A DNA stretch of 64,000 nucleotides from Brachyhypopomus gauderio (Eukaryota > Chordata > Actinopteri > Gymnotiformes > Hypopomidae), in NCBI RefSeq assembly GCF_052324685.1, contig NC_135224.1, positions 22,980,451 to 23,044,450 on the forward strand. The letters run 5' to 3'. Each line of letters starts with the position of its first letter. The stretch's first letter is position 1. A model generated the notes under the pieces. That model was not told the origin of the DNA and ran no database searches. It saw only the letters and a list, made by a program, of their open reading frames with translations. A program made the translations under genes and the position numbers. Shown here in pieces: positions 9,842-18,622 of the stretch.

Positions 9842-11449
9842 CAGGACTGTCTCAGAAAATTAGAATATTGTGATAAAGTGCTTTATTTTCCGTAATGCAA
9901 TAAAAAAAATGAAATGTCATACATTGTGGATACATTACAAATCAACTGAAATATTGCAAGCCTTTAATTGTTTTAATATAGCTGATTATGGTGTACAGCT
10001 TAAGAAAACTCAAAAATCCTATCTCAAAATATTAAAATATTTCCTCAGACCAAGTAAAAAAATAAAAAATATAACAGCAAAACAAAATCAAATATTTGAA
10101 AATGTCCATTAATGCACTCAGTACTTAGTTGGGAATCCTTTTGCACAGATTACTGCATCAATGTGGCGTGGCATGGAGGCAATCAGCCTGTGGCATTGCT
10201 GAGGTGTTATGGATGACCAGGATGCTTCAATAGCGGCCTTTAGCTCATTTGCATTATTGGGTCTGGTGTCTTTCATCATCTTCTTCACAATACCCCACAA
10301 ATTCTCTATGGGGTTCAGGTCAGGGGAATTGGCAGGCCAATCAAGAACAGCAATGCCATGGTCAGTACACCAGTTACTGGTGGTTTTGGCACTGTGGGCA
10401 GGTGCCAGATCATGCTGGAAAATGAAAGCATCATCTCCATAGAGCTTTTCAGCAGATAGAAGCATGTAGTGCTCTAAAATCTCTTGGTACACAACTGCAT
10501 TTACTCTGGACTTGATAAAACACAGTGGACCAACACCAGCAGCTGACATGGCTCCCCAAACCATCGCTGACTGTGGGAACTTCACACTGGATTTCAAGCA
10601 ACTTGGATTTTGCTCCTCTCCAGCCTTTCTCCAGACTCTGGCGCCTTGACTACCAAATGACATACAAAACTTGCTTTCGTCTGAAAAGAGGACTTTGGAC
10701 CACTCTGCAACTGTCCAGTGCTTCTTTTCCATAGCCCAAGTCAGACGCTTCTTCCGTTGTCTTGAGTTCAGAAGTGGCTTGACCATGGGAATACGGCTAT
10801 TGTAGCCCATTTCCCGGACACGTCTGTGAACAGTGGCTTTTGATACCTGGACTCCAGCTTCAGTCCACTGTCTTTGAAGCTCCCCCAAATTCTGGAAGCG
10901 GCTCTTCTTCACAATGTTGTTAAGGCTGCGGTCATCCCTCTTGGTTGTGCAGCGTTTCCTGCCACATTTCCCCCTTCCAACAGACTTTTTGTGAATGTGC
11001 TTTGAAACTGCACTCTGTGAACAGCCTGCTCTTTGAGAAATTTCTTTTTGTTTCTTACCCTCCTGATGGAGGGTGTCAATGATGGTCCTCTGGACAGCAG
11101 TCAGATCAGCAGTCTTCCCCATACTTGAGATTTAGTTTACTGAACCAAGCTGAGTGTTTTTCAAGGCTCAGGAAACACTTGCAGGTGTTTCGAGTTAATT
11201 AGACGATTCAAGTGATTAGTTGAATAGCCTACTAGGATACTTTTTCAAGATATTCTAATATTTTGAGATAGGATTTTTGAGTTTTCTTAAGCTGTACGCC
11301 ATAATCAGCTATATTAAAACAATTAAAGGCTTGCAATATTTCAGTTGATTTGTAATGTATCCACAATGTATGACATTTCATTTTTTTAAATTGCATTACG
11401 GAAAATAAAGCACTTTATCACAATATTCTAATTTTCTGAGACAGTCCTG
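9842..11449 (-). mobile_element. Tc1-like transposon, apparently complete
   Basis: 1608 bp flanked by the TA target duplication (9840-9841 and 11450-11451). The terminal inverted repeats are long (about 200 bp: 9842 to about 10040, and about 11251 to 11449), start CAGGACTGTCTCAGAAAATT and are almost identical. Each has a second, internal copy of the tattctaatatttt-like end motif, as in IR/DR-type fish Tc1 elements. It encodes one uninterrupted transposase. The near-identical ends and the open frame suggest a young insertion, later than the gypsy element it interrupts. Confidence 0.96.
10118..11122 (-). CDS. Tc1-family DD34E transposase, intact
   Basis: 334 residues, the usual length for fish Tc1 transposases (about 340). 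It begins MGKTADLTAVQRTIIDTLH with a helix-turn-helix, paired-like DNA-binding region (KEISQRAGCSQSAVSKHI, residues 25-45), then a GRGKCGRKRCTT linker/AT-hook-like stretch. The second helix-turn-helix covers residues 75-110 (VSKATVHRRVREMGY). The DDE catalytic domain follows: D in LFSDESKF (about 150), a Gly-rich VWGAMSAAGVGPL box, D in FQHDLAPAHSA (about 242) and E in NSPDLNPIENLWG, exactly 34 residues between the last two. It ends AKGFPTKY. No stop or frameshift is visible, so it could encode an active enzyme that cuts and pastes the element at TA sites. Start chosen at the ATG matching the family N-terminus. Confidence 0.96.
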   Translation of the reverse strand: MGKTADLTAVQRTIIDTLHQEGKKQKEISQRAGCSQSAVSKHIHKKSVGRGKCGRKRCTTKRDDRSLNNIVKKSRFQNLGELQRQWTEAGVQVSKATVHRRVREMGYNSRIPMVKPLLNSRQRKKRLTWAMEKKHWTVAEWSKVLFSDESKFCMSFGSQGARVWRKAGEEQNPSCLKSSVKFPQSAMVWGAMSAAGVGPLCFIKSRVNAVVYQEILEHYMLLSAEKLYGDDAFIFQHDLAPAHSAKTTSNWCTDHGIAVLDWPANSPDLNPIENLWGIVKKMMKDTRPNNANELKAAIEASWSSITPQQCHRLIASMPRHIDAVICAKGFPTKY

Positions 11450-11451
11450 TA

Positions 11452-12093
11452 TGTCTGTGTTGGTTGCCTGGTTCACCGTTACCTTGTAATCGCCGCACAA
11501 GCGAATCTTACCATCTCTCTTGACCACAGGAACGACGGGAGCGGCCCATTCACTGTGCTTCACAGGACTGGCGTGGGCGTGGCGTCAGGCTTGACAGAGA
11601 TTGTTGCTTTAATTCCCTTTAATGTTCCCAACTCCTCTTTGAAAACTTCACTGTATTTTTCTAACACCTCAAGTATTGACTTGGGTGCTGAGGGCTGCTT
11701 TGCATTTTCACTGATCATTTTAATTGTTTTCCAGTCCAACTTGATGCTTTCAAGCCAGTTCCTACCACAAAGTGCAGGTCCATTGCCTTTCACTACAATT
11801 AATGGTAAGTCAACAGTTTGATCTCCATAGGTAACTTTTGCCACAAACTGCCCTCTTACTGGAATTGCCTGGCCAGTGTAGGTCTTCAGCGTGACATTGC
11901 TGGCCCCTAATAGCACATCCGCGAACGACTCTCTGTACATTGCCTCTGATATTATGCTGACTGCAGCTCCCGTGTCTATTTCCATTAGAACATTTCTCCG
12001 GTTTACAGAAAAGTTCGCTTTGAATACCTGTTTGTCTGTTTCATTTACACAGAACACTTCCTCCTCCTCTTCTGCTATCACATAACTTGCCAC
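11452..12093 (-). pseudogene. Gypsy protease and start of RT
   Basis: About 177 residues open, plus a short continuation. Near residue 38 lies the aspartic protease active site (MEIDTGAAVSIIS), followed by the flap region and ALCGRNWLESIKLDW, the usual end of gypsy protease. The frame then enters the RT N-terminus (a SEVFKEELGTLKGIKA block) and is lost. Downstream pieces ([24 protein letters not shown]) reappear in another frame with about 25 residues missing, so a deletion lies near 11560. The RT is then cut by the Tc1 element at 11451. Upstream, codons run without a stop up to the LINE junction at about 12172. Confidence 0.88.
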
Positions 12094-12170
12094 TTTTCGC
12101 TGAGTCTTATTTAGCCTTCCTTTTTTCTCCCTCGCGGCAGGCTGGCTACCTCTACATGCTTTTTGTATAT

Positions 12171-12200
12171 GATTTGATTTGATTTGATTTGATTTGATTT
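12171..12200. repeat. (GATTT)6 tail of the LINE
   Basis: Six pentamers at the 3' end of the element, the likely priming/slippage tail. It merges with the target duplication. Confidence 0.92.
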
Positions 12201-12689
12201 ATTCCAAGCCAAGCCAACAATTACAATCCAATATACAATTATATATAAATATTCATATTTTTACAGTTACACATATGCATACATTACGCATACATCAACA
12301 TACATACAACAACTTGGAAAGGAGTGGGATGAAGCCATGCTTATTAATTCCCACCCCCCGTCCATCCCAAATCAGAATCCATCTTTTTGCTGCCATCCAC
12401 AACCCACAACACTATCACCCACACAACATTATAGATACATAGTATCCCAGATTTATTCCATATTACATATGTCCATTTCACATTACTATGTAGGTAGTTA
12501 TATCAATATGAATTACTCTACTAACAATAACAACATTAACCATGATAACAACAACAATGGTTATCATCACTATTACTATTAACCATCACCATCATCACTA
12601 CTATCGTCATCATCAATATTTATTATTATTATTATTTTTACTGTTATTTATATTATTATTATTATTATTTTTAATGCAACAATGACTGC
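12201..12689 (-). other. LINE 3' untranslated region
   Basis: No long frame. Contains simple (AAC/AAT), CAT and ATT runs between the ORF2 stop and the GATTT tail. Confidence 0.8.
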
Positions 12690-15600
12690 CTAACTGGCTG
12701 CCATGTATTGCAACCAAACTGTTTCTTTATATTTTGATTTAAAGTAATGAATATTTGGACATTGCTTTAGTTGTTGCCCCAGTTGGTTCCAAAGCTTAAC
12801 CCCACACACAGACACACACAAACTTTTCCTCTTTGTTCTTATTGGCTGAATCTTAAAGTTGCCACTACCCCTCAAGTTATATGCCCTTTCTCTCTTTGTG
12901 AAAAGCTTTTGAATATTAGTAGGCAAACTATTTTTATTTGCTTTATATAGAAGCTGTGCTGTATAGAAATCCACCAGATCAGGTAGTTTTAGTAATTTAG
13001 ACTGTAGGAACAACTTATGAGTGTGATCATAAAATCCTACTTTATGGATAACTCTTACAGCACGTTTCTGGATTAAGAAGAGGGGATACAGAGAACTTTT
13101 ATAGTTATTGCCCCAAATTTCTATACAGTAAATTAAGTATGGCAATACTAATGAACAATACAATAAATACAATGCATTGTAATTCAGGAAGTATTTGACC
13201 TTATTGATAACTGAAACACTTTTAGAAACTTTACTTTGTATGTGTTTGATGTGTGGTTTCCAGCTTAGTTTACTGTCTATGGTTATTCCTAAAAATTTTA
13301 CTTCTGACACAGTAGCAATACTAACACCATCTATATTTATAACCTGATCTAAATTTTCCTTATTGTACCCGAAGAATACAGCTTTAGTTTTATTTAAATT
13401 TAAAGAAAGTTTATTAATATCCATCCATACCCTTAATTTATTTAATTCACTGTTAACACTTTGTATTAGGTCAACATAATTATCACTAGAATAAAATACA
13501 TTGGTATCATCTGCAAATAAAATTAGTTTTAATGACTTTGAAACTTCAAATATATCATTTATATACAAAATAAACAGCTTAGGACCCAATACCGACCCCT
13601 GTGGAACCCCACAAGCAACGTCCAAATATCCTGACTCAATTTCATCCATCTTCACAAACTGTTGTCTCTTCGTCAAATAGCTTTGAATCCAATTTAAGGC
13701 CACTCCCCTGATGCCATACCTTGTCAGTTTATTTAGTAAAATTTCATGATCCAGTGTATCAAAGGCTTTTTTCAAATCAATAAATATTCCAGCTGCATAT
13801 TTTTTCTTGTCTAGTTTATTTGTGATCTCTTCTACTGCATCAATTATAGCCATAGATGTTGATCTCTTTGACCTAAAGCCATACTGACTTTCATTAATTA
13901 TATTATGTTTATCTAAAAACTTCTCTAATCTATTGTTGAACAGTTTCTCCAATATTTTTGAAAACTGAGGAAGTAGAGAGACCGGTCTGTAGTTAGTGAA
14001 GATGTGCTTGTCGCCGTTTTTATAAAGTGGTATTACTTTTGCAATTTTCATTTTATTTGGAAATGTTCCTGTTTTGAAAGATAGGTTACATATATATGTT
14101 AATGGTTTAGAAATACTATTTACAACTTTTTTAATTACAGTCATATCTATGTCATAGCAATCGGTAGATGATTTATTTTTACACTTATTAACTGTATCGA
14201 CTAGTTCAGACTCGGTTACTCCAGACAGAAACATTGTACTTAGTTTGCTTCCTATTGATAAATTATCTCTTTGGTTTACTTTGCATTTCGGAATTTTAGC
14301 AGCCAAGTTTGGCCCAACATTTACAAAAAATTTATTAAATTTATTTACAACATCATCCATATTATAATTCTCATTGGTCTCACTGTCAGTAAAATAATCT
14401 GGATATGATTTCTTAATTTTATACCCCTTAATAACTGTGTTCAGTATTCCCCAAACCTTTTTAGTGTTATTCTTATTATCCACTAATAAATTGCTATAAT
14501 ATATTTTTTTACTAGTTCTCATAATATCAGTGAGTTTATTTTTATAAATTTTATATCTCTGCTCCGACTCCCTAGTCCTTAACCTGATAAACTGTTTATA
14601 CAAAGTATTCTTCTTCTTACAGGCATTTCTTAATCCATTGGTTAGCCATGGACATTTTATAATGCTATTGTTTTTACTAATTTGATGAATTGGACAGTTT
14701 TTATTATATGCTAAAGTAAATTTTTGTAGAAATTTCTCAAATGCACAATCAACATTACTTTCTTTGTATACTATATTCCAGTCTTGTTCTAGGAGATCAT
14801 AATACAATGCATTGATAGTTCTATCATTTTTTATTCTTTTATATATGGGTTTTTTGGGTGCTTTATCGTGATTACAGTCGTCATCATATATTATAAAAAC
14901 AGGTAAATGATCGGTTATATCACAGATCATAAGGCCACTAATATTTATAAATTCAATATTATTTGTGAAAATATTATCAATGAGTGTTGCACTGTGAGAT
15001 GTAATTCTACTAGGTTTAGTAATAGTTGGAAAAAAGCTCATACTATACATCATGTTAATAAATTCATCGGTTGCTTTGTTATTATTAGGATTAATTACAT
15101 CAATATTGAAATCCCCACAGATAAACACTGATTTATTCTTCATTGTAGAAAAAGTTTTTTCCACCCAATCTGTAAAAATATCCAGACTTGAACCTGGTGA
15201 CCTGTATACACAACTTACAGTAATATTTTTCTTTTTTCCATTAAATATTTCTATTGATATACATTCTAATGTGTCTTTTATTGTAATAGTCATATTATCT
15301 ATTACTTTGTATCTAATACTATTGTGAACATATATAGCAACGCCCCCTCCCCTTTTGTTATTTCTGTTCAGATAGTTCAAATTATAACCCTCCAGTTCAA
15401 AATCTATACCTATATCCTCATTAAACCATGTTTCTGAAATTGCAATAATGTGAAATGATTGTGGAAACTGTTGTAAATAGTCTTTTATATAAATGAAGTT
15501 ACTATACATGCTTCTACTATTAAAATGAATAATGGAGAATTTCCCTTTAGAGTTAACATATTTGTAATCATCGTCCGTGAAGTACTTACACTCTATTGTT

Positions 15601-15797
15601 TTTGATATTAACAGGTTATTGTCTGGATCTAAATCATCACCCAAACCTGACACTTTATGATCAGTGTACTCAAATAAGTTCAGGTCTAAGTGCCCATAAT
15701 TCACAATCATTTGCTGTATCCCTATTTCTTTTTCCTTCCTTATAATTTGATCATTATTAGATATCATTGTTTCAGACTGATAGTTTTTCCTACTCAT
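12690..15797 (-). CDS. LINE ORF2: AP endonuclease + reverse transcriptase, intact
   Basis: 1035 residues. Residues about 90-340 are an APE-type endonuclease: IIHFNSRSM, IAISETWFNED (catalytic Glu), GGGVAIYV, VYRSPGSS, CGDFNIDV (Asp/Asn), DNIFTNN and ITDHLPVFI (Asp-His). Residues about 500-770 are the RT: YRPVSLLPQFSKILEKL, SQYGFRSKRSTSMA, IFIDLKKAFDTLDHEILL, GVPQGSVLGPKLFI and the catalytic LILFADDTNVF. The C-terminal part has the LYCSLVLPYLIYCIEIWGN and RVIHKVGF blocks typical of the CR1/L2/jockey group. All catalytic residues I can check are present. Its ATG overlaps the ORF1 stop in ATGAGTAG, which suggests coupled translation. I cannot fix the clade by eye. Confidence 0.93.
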   Translation of the reverse strand: MSRKNYQSETMISNNDQIIRKEKEIGIQQMIVNYGHLDLNLFEYTDHKVSGLGDDLDPDNNLLISKTIECKYFTDDDYKYVNSKGKFSIIHFNSRSMYSNFIYIKDYLQQFPQSFHIIAISETWFNEDIGIDFELEGYNLNYLNRNNKRGGGVAIYVHNSIRYKVIDNMTITIKDTLECISIEIFNGKKKNITVSCVYRSPGSSLDIFTDWVEKTFSTMKNKSVFICGDFNIDVINPNNNKATDEFINMMYSMSFFPTITKPSRITSHSATLIDNIFTNNIEFINISGLMICDITDHLPVFIIYDDDCNHDKAPKKPIYKRIKNDRTINALYYDLLEQDWNIVYKESNVDCAFEKFLQKFTLAYNKNCPIHQISKNNSIIKCPWLTNGLRNACKKKNTLYKQFIRLRTRESEQRYKIYKNKLTDIMRTSKKIYYSNLLVDNKNNTKKVWGILNTVIKGYKIKKSYPDYFTDSETNENYNMDDVVNKFNKFFVNVGPNLAAKIPKCKVNQRDNLSIGSKLSTMFLSGVTESELVDTVNKCKNKSSTDCYDIDMTVIKKVVNSISKPLTYICNLSFKTGTFPNKMKIAKVIPLYKNGDKHIFTNYRPVSLLPQFSKILEKLFNNRLEKFLDKHNIINESQYGFRSKRSTSMAIIDAVEEITNKLDKKKYAAGIFIDLKKAFDTLDHEILLNKLTRYGIRGVALNWIQSYLTKRQQFVKMDEIESGYLDVACGVPQGSVLGPKLFILYINDIFEVSKSLKLILFADDTNVFYSSDNYVDLIQSVNSELNKLRVWMDINKLSLNLNKTKAVFFGYNKENLDQVINIDGVSIATVSEVKFLGITIDSKLSWKPHIKHIQSKVSKSVSVINKVKYFLNYNALYLLYCSLVLPYLIYCIEIWGNNYKSSLYPLFLIQKRAVRVIHKVGFYDHTHKLFLQSKLLKLPDLVDFYTAQLLYKANKNSLPTNIQKLFTKRERAYNLRGSGNFKIQPIRTKRKSLCVSVCGVKLWNQLGQQLKQCPNIHYFKSKYKETVWLQYMAAS

Positions 15798-16488
15798 CGT
15801 ATTTTTTCAGTTCCTCCAAGTCCTTAATGACCATCACCTTGGCTTCTTCTGGTGTACCTTTAAGTTTTATATATATTTTACAATTCGCGACCCATGTGCT
15901 CTGTATTTTGTTTTGTTTCCGCAGATACCTGGCTTTTTTGGCAATGTCCGCATTCCGTTTAATCAAATGATCATTCAAGTAAACATTTGTACCCTTCAGC
16001 TTTTTCCCTTGTTTCATTAGTGCAAGTTTGTTTTTTCTATTTACAAACCTCAGGATTACAGCTGGTGTGGTGTTACCTATAGCTGGAAGAGGATGACAAG
16101 CCTCGATAGAGTCAATGTCCAGATGTATGTCTCTGGTCGCAAGAAAAGCCGCCACTTGTTGCTCCGTGGAGCTCACATCCAGCTTGCCGTCTCTGTCCTC
16201 GCTGTCCGCGGTCACCGCACGTGCGTAAGACCGGGGTTTTAGCTTTATGCCGGTCACAATCACGTCGTTCATCCTTGAGTATTGCTCCAAGTCGTCCACT
16301 CGTCGCTCCAGCACTGCAATCTTCATGTCTTTCTCCTCGACCTGCGCCCTTAGTTTGTAAACCTCCTCCACAAGTTGCAGAATCTTGTCTTGTTTAGACT
16401 TGATTTCCGACACATCTTGTGTGAGAGAGTCTAGAGTCTTCCTGAGATCCTCATTCTCCTCCACTAACGTGCTTCTTTTTGGTGGCAT
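15790..16488 (-). CDS. LINE ORF1: coiled-coil RNA-binding protein, intact
   Basis: 232 residues starting MPPKRSTLVEENEDLRKTLD. Residues about 8-75 are strongly heptad-like (VEENEDLRKTL, KQDKILQLVEEVYKLRAQVE, AVLERRVDDLEQYSRM), a coiled coil likely to drive oligomerisation. The rest has an RNA-recognition-like layout (MNDVIVTGI near 75, PAVILRFVNRKNKLALM near 140, a basic KKLKGTNVYLNDHLIKRN stretch). In the element's biology it should coat the RNA and help form the retrotransposition particle. It ends KKYDE*, overlapping the ORF2 start by eight bases. No frameshift seen. Confidence 0.88.
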   Translation of the reverse strand: MPPKRSTLVEENEDLRKTLDSLTQDVSEIKSKQDKILQLVEEVYKLRAQVEEKDMKIAVLERRVDDLEQYSRMNDVIVTGIKLKPRSYARAVTADSEDRDGKLDVSSTEQQVAAFLATRDIHLDIDSIEACHPLPAIGNTTPAVILRFVNRKNKLALMKQGKKLKGTNVYLNDHLIKRNADIAKKARYLRKQNKIQSTWVANCKIYIKLKGTPEEAKVMVIKDLEELKKYDE

Positions 16489-16801
16489 AATGACGCTTTG
16501 ACGGTATGCACCGCTGAGTAGAGGCCGAGTTTGAAGGTAGGAGCGCCGTCTAGATGTTCGAGCGAGCTAGCTTAGCATCAGGCTAGCCGGGCTGCGACAC
16601 ACACAACAATCTCCCAAAAATCATAGAATCACTATTGTAAATGTATCTGAATGCCTAGATTTAACAGGATTTCAGGTATTAATTTCCAAAAGCATGAGCC
16701 AAATCTAGATCAATTCCAAGCAGAGAAAGACATCTCCTGGTGAACAGCTTGAGCTATACCACTATTGGTGTTTAGGTTGCTGACCAAACATTACAGGGTC
16801 T
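16489..16801 (-). promoter_or_regulatory. LINE 5' UTR with probable internal promoter
   Basis: About 310 bases between the upstream target duplication and ORF1, with a GC-rich stretch just upstream of the ATG (gctagccgggctgcgac on the + strand). The promoter role is inferred from LINE biology; no specific element was identified. Confidence 0.5.
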
Positions 16802-16808
16802 TATATGA

Positions 16809-17071
16809 CCGAACTTATCACACCTGTGGCATTTGGCAGTTTTAAAATAGCATTCACTTGGGCTATGATTCTTTCCTCTGCATCTATAGCACGCTGCCTG
16901 CGCTGATGGAGAAGGCTTTTGTTTTTCCTTTACCTTGTGCACAGAAGAGGCAGAGGTGTCTCGCTTTGTCTTAGCTGCCGCGTGTCTCGGTGGGCTGCTT
17001 CCATGTTGAGAGCGATCTCCTGGGCCCTGGCAAACGTTAGCCCATCCGTGGAAAGCAACTTGCGTTGGCAC
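16809..17071 (-). pseudogene. Gypsy gag, nucleocapsid part cut by the LINE
   Basis: The frame contains a first CCHC knuckle (CYRCRGKNHSPSEC, C-x2-C-x4-H-x4-C) and the start of a second (CHRCDKFGHI). The LINE enters directly after this point. The last residues of the second knuckle lie on the far side of the LINE near 12165, in the frame that leads into protease. This frame is offset from the upstream gag frame, so there is also a frameshift in 16930-17071. Confidence 0.85.
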
Positions 17072-17493
17072 GCTTCATCACGAATTCCACTGACAAACCC
17101 GTCTCGCAGAGCCTCGTCCAGCCTATCCCCGAAGTTACATCTTGCAGCTAGCTGTTTCAGATCAGCAGCAAACTGAGCTACCGTTGCGTCGTTCTTCTGC
17201 ACACATCGTCGGAATCTGAATCGCTCGGCTACTACCAGTGGTTTCGGTTCATAGTAATTTGACATAATTACCACGATTTCATCAAACGTCTTATCTTTAG
17301 GTTTGAGAGGTTGAACTAAATTTCGTAGCAGTCCGTATGCAGAAGCACCAACAGAGCTTAGCAGAGTAGCTACCCGTTTTTCATCCTCGACATCGTGTGC
17401 TTCGAAAAAAAGTTCCATCCGCTCGACATAAGCCGTCCACTGTTCGTTCTCTGGATTAAACTCGTCCGGCTTGGCGAAGTTAGCCATTTTCAC
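16930..17493 (-). pseudogene. Gypsy gag, matrix/capsid part
   Basis: 187 residues starting MKMANFAKPDEFNPENEQWT. It has the retrotransposon gag capsid-like layout: EQWTAYVERMELFFEAHDV near residue 20, a central region with MSNYYEPKPLVVAERFRF near 78, then LKQLAARCNFGDRLDEALRD and FVSGIRDEACQRKLLS near 115-145. This matches Ty3/gypsy Gag. It should form the particle shell. The frame is lost at a frameshift before the zinc knuckles. It starts 38 bases inside the 5' LTR boundary. Confidence 0.9.
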
Positions 17494-17511
17494 TGCTCAC
17501 TACAGTCACTT

Positions 17512-17530
17512 TTTACCTTGTCGCCAATTA
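17512..17530 (-). promoter_or_regulatory. Putative primer binding site
   Basis: On the element strand the bases just inside the 5' LTR read taattggcgacaaggt. TGGCGACAAGG three or four bases after the LTR has the position and style of a tRNA-primed start site. I cannot say which tRNA. Confidence 0.6.
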
Positions 17531-17709
17531 TGTGGTGTATTAATGACGAGACGATTTGCACGCGTTTAACCACGTTTATTGAAAACTTGCATAGCCAAAT
17601 TACATCATGCCAAAAGTAGGCTCACGTTCTGGCGCGCATCTGTCTGGGCATGCGCATATCACATAGAACATGCGAAACTACGGAGAGCCCATAAGCTCAA
17701 TATACCACA
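17531..17709 (-). repeat. 5' LTR of the gypsy element
   Basis: 179 bp, four visible differences from the 3' LTR. The target duplication AAGTT is at 17710-17714. Confidence 0.95.
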
Positions 17710-17734
17710 AAGTTGTTTCAAATTTAATCAAAGT

Positions 17735-17870
17735 AGCTACTAAGTAGCCATAAAGGTAGCTAGAACTAACAAACCAAGACACACTAACGCTTGCCAGATT
17801 CATCCTTCATGACATAAACATTACGATAACCCAAAAATGACCTTCAGACATTATCATATATCTATCATAT
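17735..17870. repeat. Direct repeat flanking the gypsy element (right copy)
   Basis: Same sequence and orientation as 6725-6900, without the SINE-tail insert. Confidence 0.8.
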
Positions 17871-17961
17871 ATTATTGTTGCTTATAAATATCATTCTTCC
17901 ATCTGCTCCCGCGACATACTAAAACACTATCTGGATATTACGATATTACATACATCTAAAA

Positions 17962-18045
17962 CTATGGCACGTCTAGAACTGCAGGTCTAAAACTGCGGTT
18001 GGCTCTCCGGGTGTGCAATTGGATGATGTAGGGAACGCTGGCCGT
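17962..18045. repeat. Inverted copy of the 5900-5998 block
   Basis: Reverse complement of the tccaattgcac...gccaactgcag...ttctagacgt block on the left side of the gypsy element. The pair forms a 12-kb spaced inverted repeat, possibly the ends of an older, larger element. Confidence 0.75.
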
Positions 18046-18430
18046 GTTGAGCAGATCATTCTCCCTACGTTACGTCTGACGTAAGCACGTAAGCGCAAGC
18101 CCTCCCGGAACCCATAGACATTGCATTGCAGCGCCTACACATTAGAAAAAAAACATTTAACATGAGAGTCTACGAGAGCAGGCGGGGCGATTTACAGTTA
18201 GACTCAAACCGCCCCAAAAGAGGCGGTACTACAGGGAATGCACCTCAGCGCTGATTGGACAATGGCATTCAGAGGCAAGAGACGCTGTCCAGAACAGACG
18301 TATCTAGTTAAATACCGTGATAGAATGTGAGAGAAAGAAAAACTTCCTTTTCATCCTTTCATGCTGCATCCTTTCATAAATGAAATGACGTGATGACAGG
18401 TGGGGGCGGGGCTAACCGTGACTCAACACT
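18046..18430. other. Upstream flank of dynein copy A
   Basis: Moderately GC-rich and non-coding. It leads into the conserved promoter block shared with copies B and C (from about 18380). Confidence 0.5.
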
Positions 18431-18432
18431 TT

Positions 18433-18447
18433 GTTGTCATTGGCAAC
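18433..18447. promoter_or_regulatory. RFX X-box, copy A
   Basis: GTTGTCATTGGCAAC fits the RFX X-box palindrome (GTYNCC-like half, 3-base spacer, RGYAAC half). X-boxes bind RFX factors that switch on ciliary genes, which fits a motile-cilium dynein. It lies about 175 bases upstream of the start codon and is kept in copies B and C. Confidence 0.78.
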
Positions 18448-18465
18448 GAATCAACAACGAGTGTG

Positions 18466-18473
18466 TATAAATA
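18466..18473 (+). promoter_or_regulatory. TATA-like box, copy A
   Basis: tataaata about 20 bases downstream of the X-box. The matching place in copy C reads tatatata. Confidence 0.5.
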
Positions 18474-18622
18474 CGCTGTCTGTTGAAACAAATCCGTTAG
18501 AGTTAAAGTAGCTGTTTCTTTGGCTAGTGTTACATGAGTTAGTTGTCGTTAATCTAAGTTAACTAGTGTACAGCTAGTGTATTCCTTCTACACAAGTGAG
18601 TGAAGGTTTCCACGGTGCGATT

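Larger units (their letters stand above)
12173..16801 (-). mobile_element. Full-length non-LTR retrotransposon (CR1/L2/jockey-like)
   Basis: About 4.63 kb with a 5' UTR (16489-16801), ORF1, ORF2 and a 3' region ending in a short tandem repeat (six GATTT units on the + strand, 12171-12200). It is flanked by the 7-bp duplication TATATGA (12166-12172 and 16802-16808), which lies in the gag zinc-knuckle region of the gypsy element. Both ORFs are open from end to end. The tail of short repeats rather than poly-A fits the CR1/L2 group. A full-length, open, precisely flanked copy suggests recent retrotransposition. Confidence 0.93.
7035..17709 (-). mobile_element. Ty3/gypsy LTR retrotransposon with two nested insertions
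   Basis: Two 179-bp LTRs (7035-7213 and 17531-17709) in direct orientation, each TG...CA, with about four mismatches between them. They are flanked by the 5-bp duplication AAGTT (7030-7034 and 17710-17714). Internal order on the minus strand is gag, protease, RT, RNase H, integrase, as in Ty3/gypsy. A LINE (12173-16801) splits gag and a Tc1 element (9842-11449) splits RT. Removing both leaves an element of roughly 4.4 kb. It is dead: besides the insertions it has frameshifts in gag and integrase and a small deletion at the start of RT. Confidence 0.95.
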
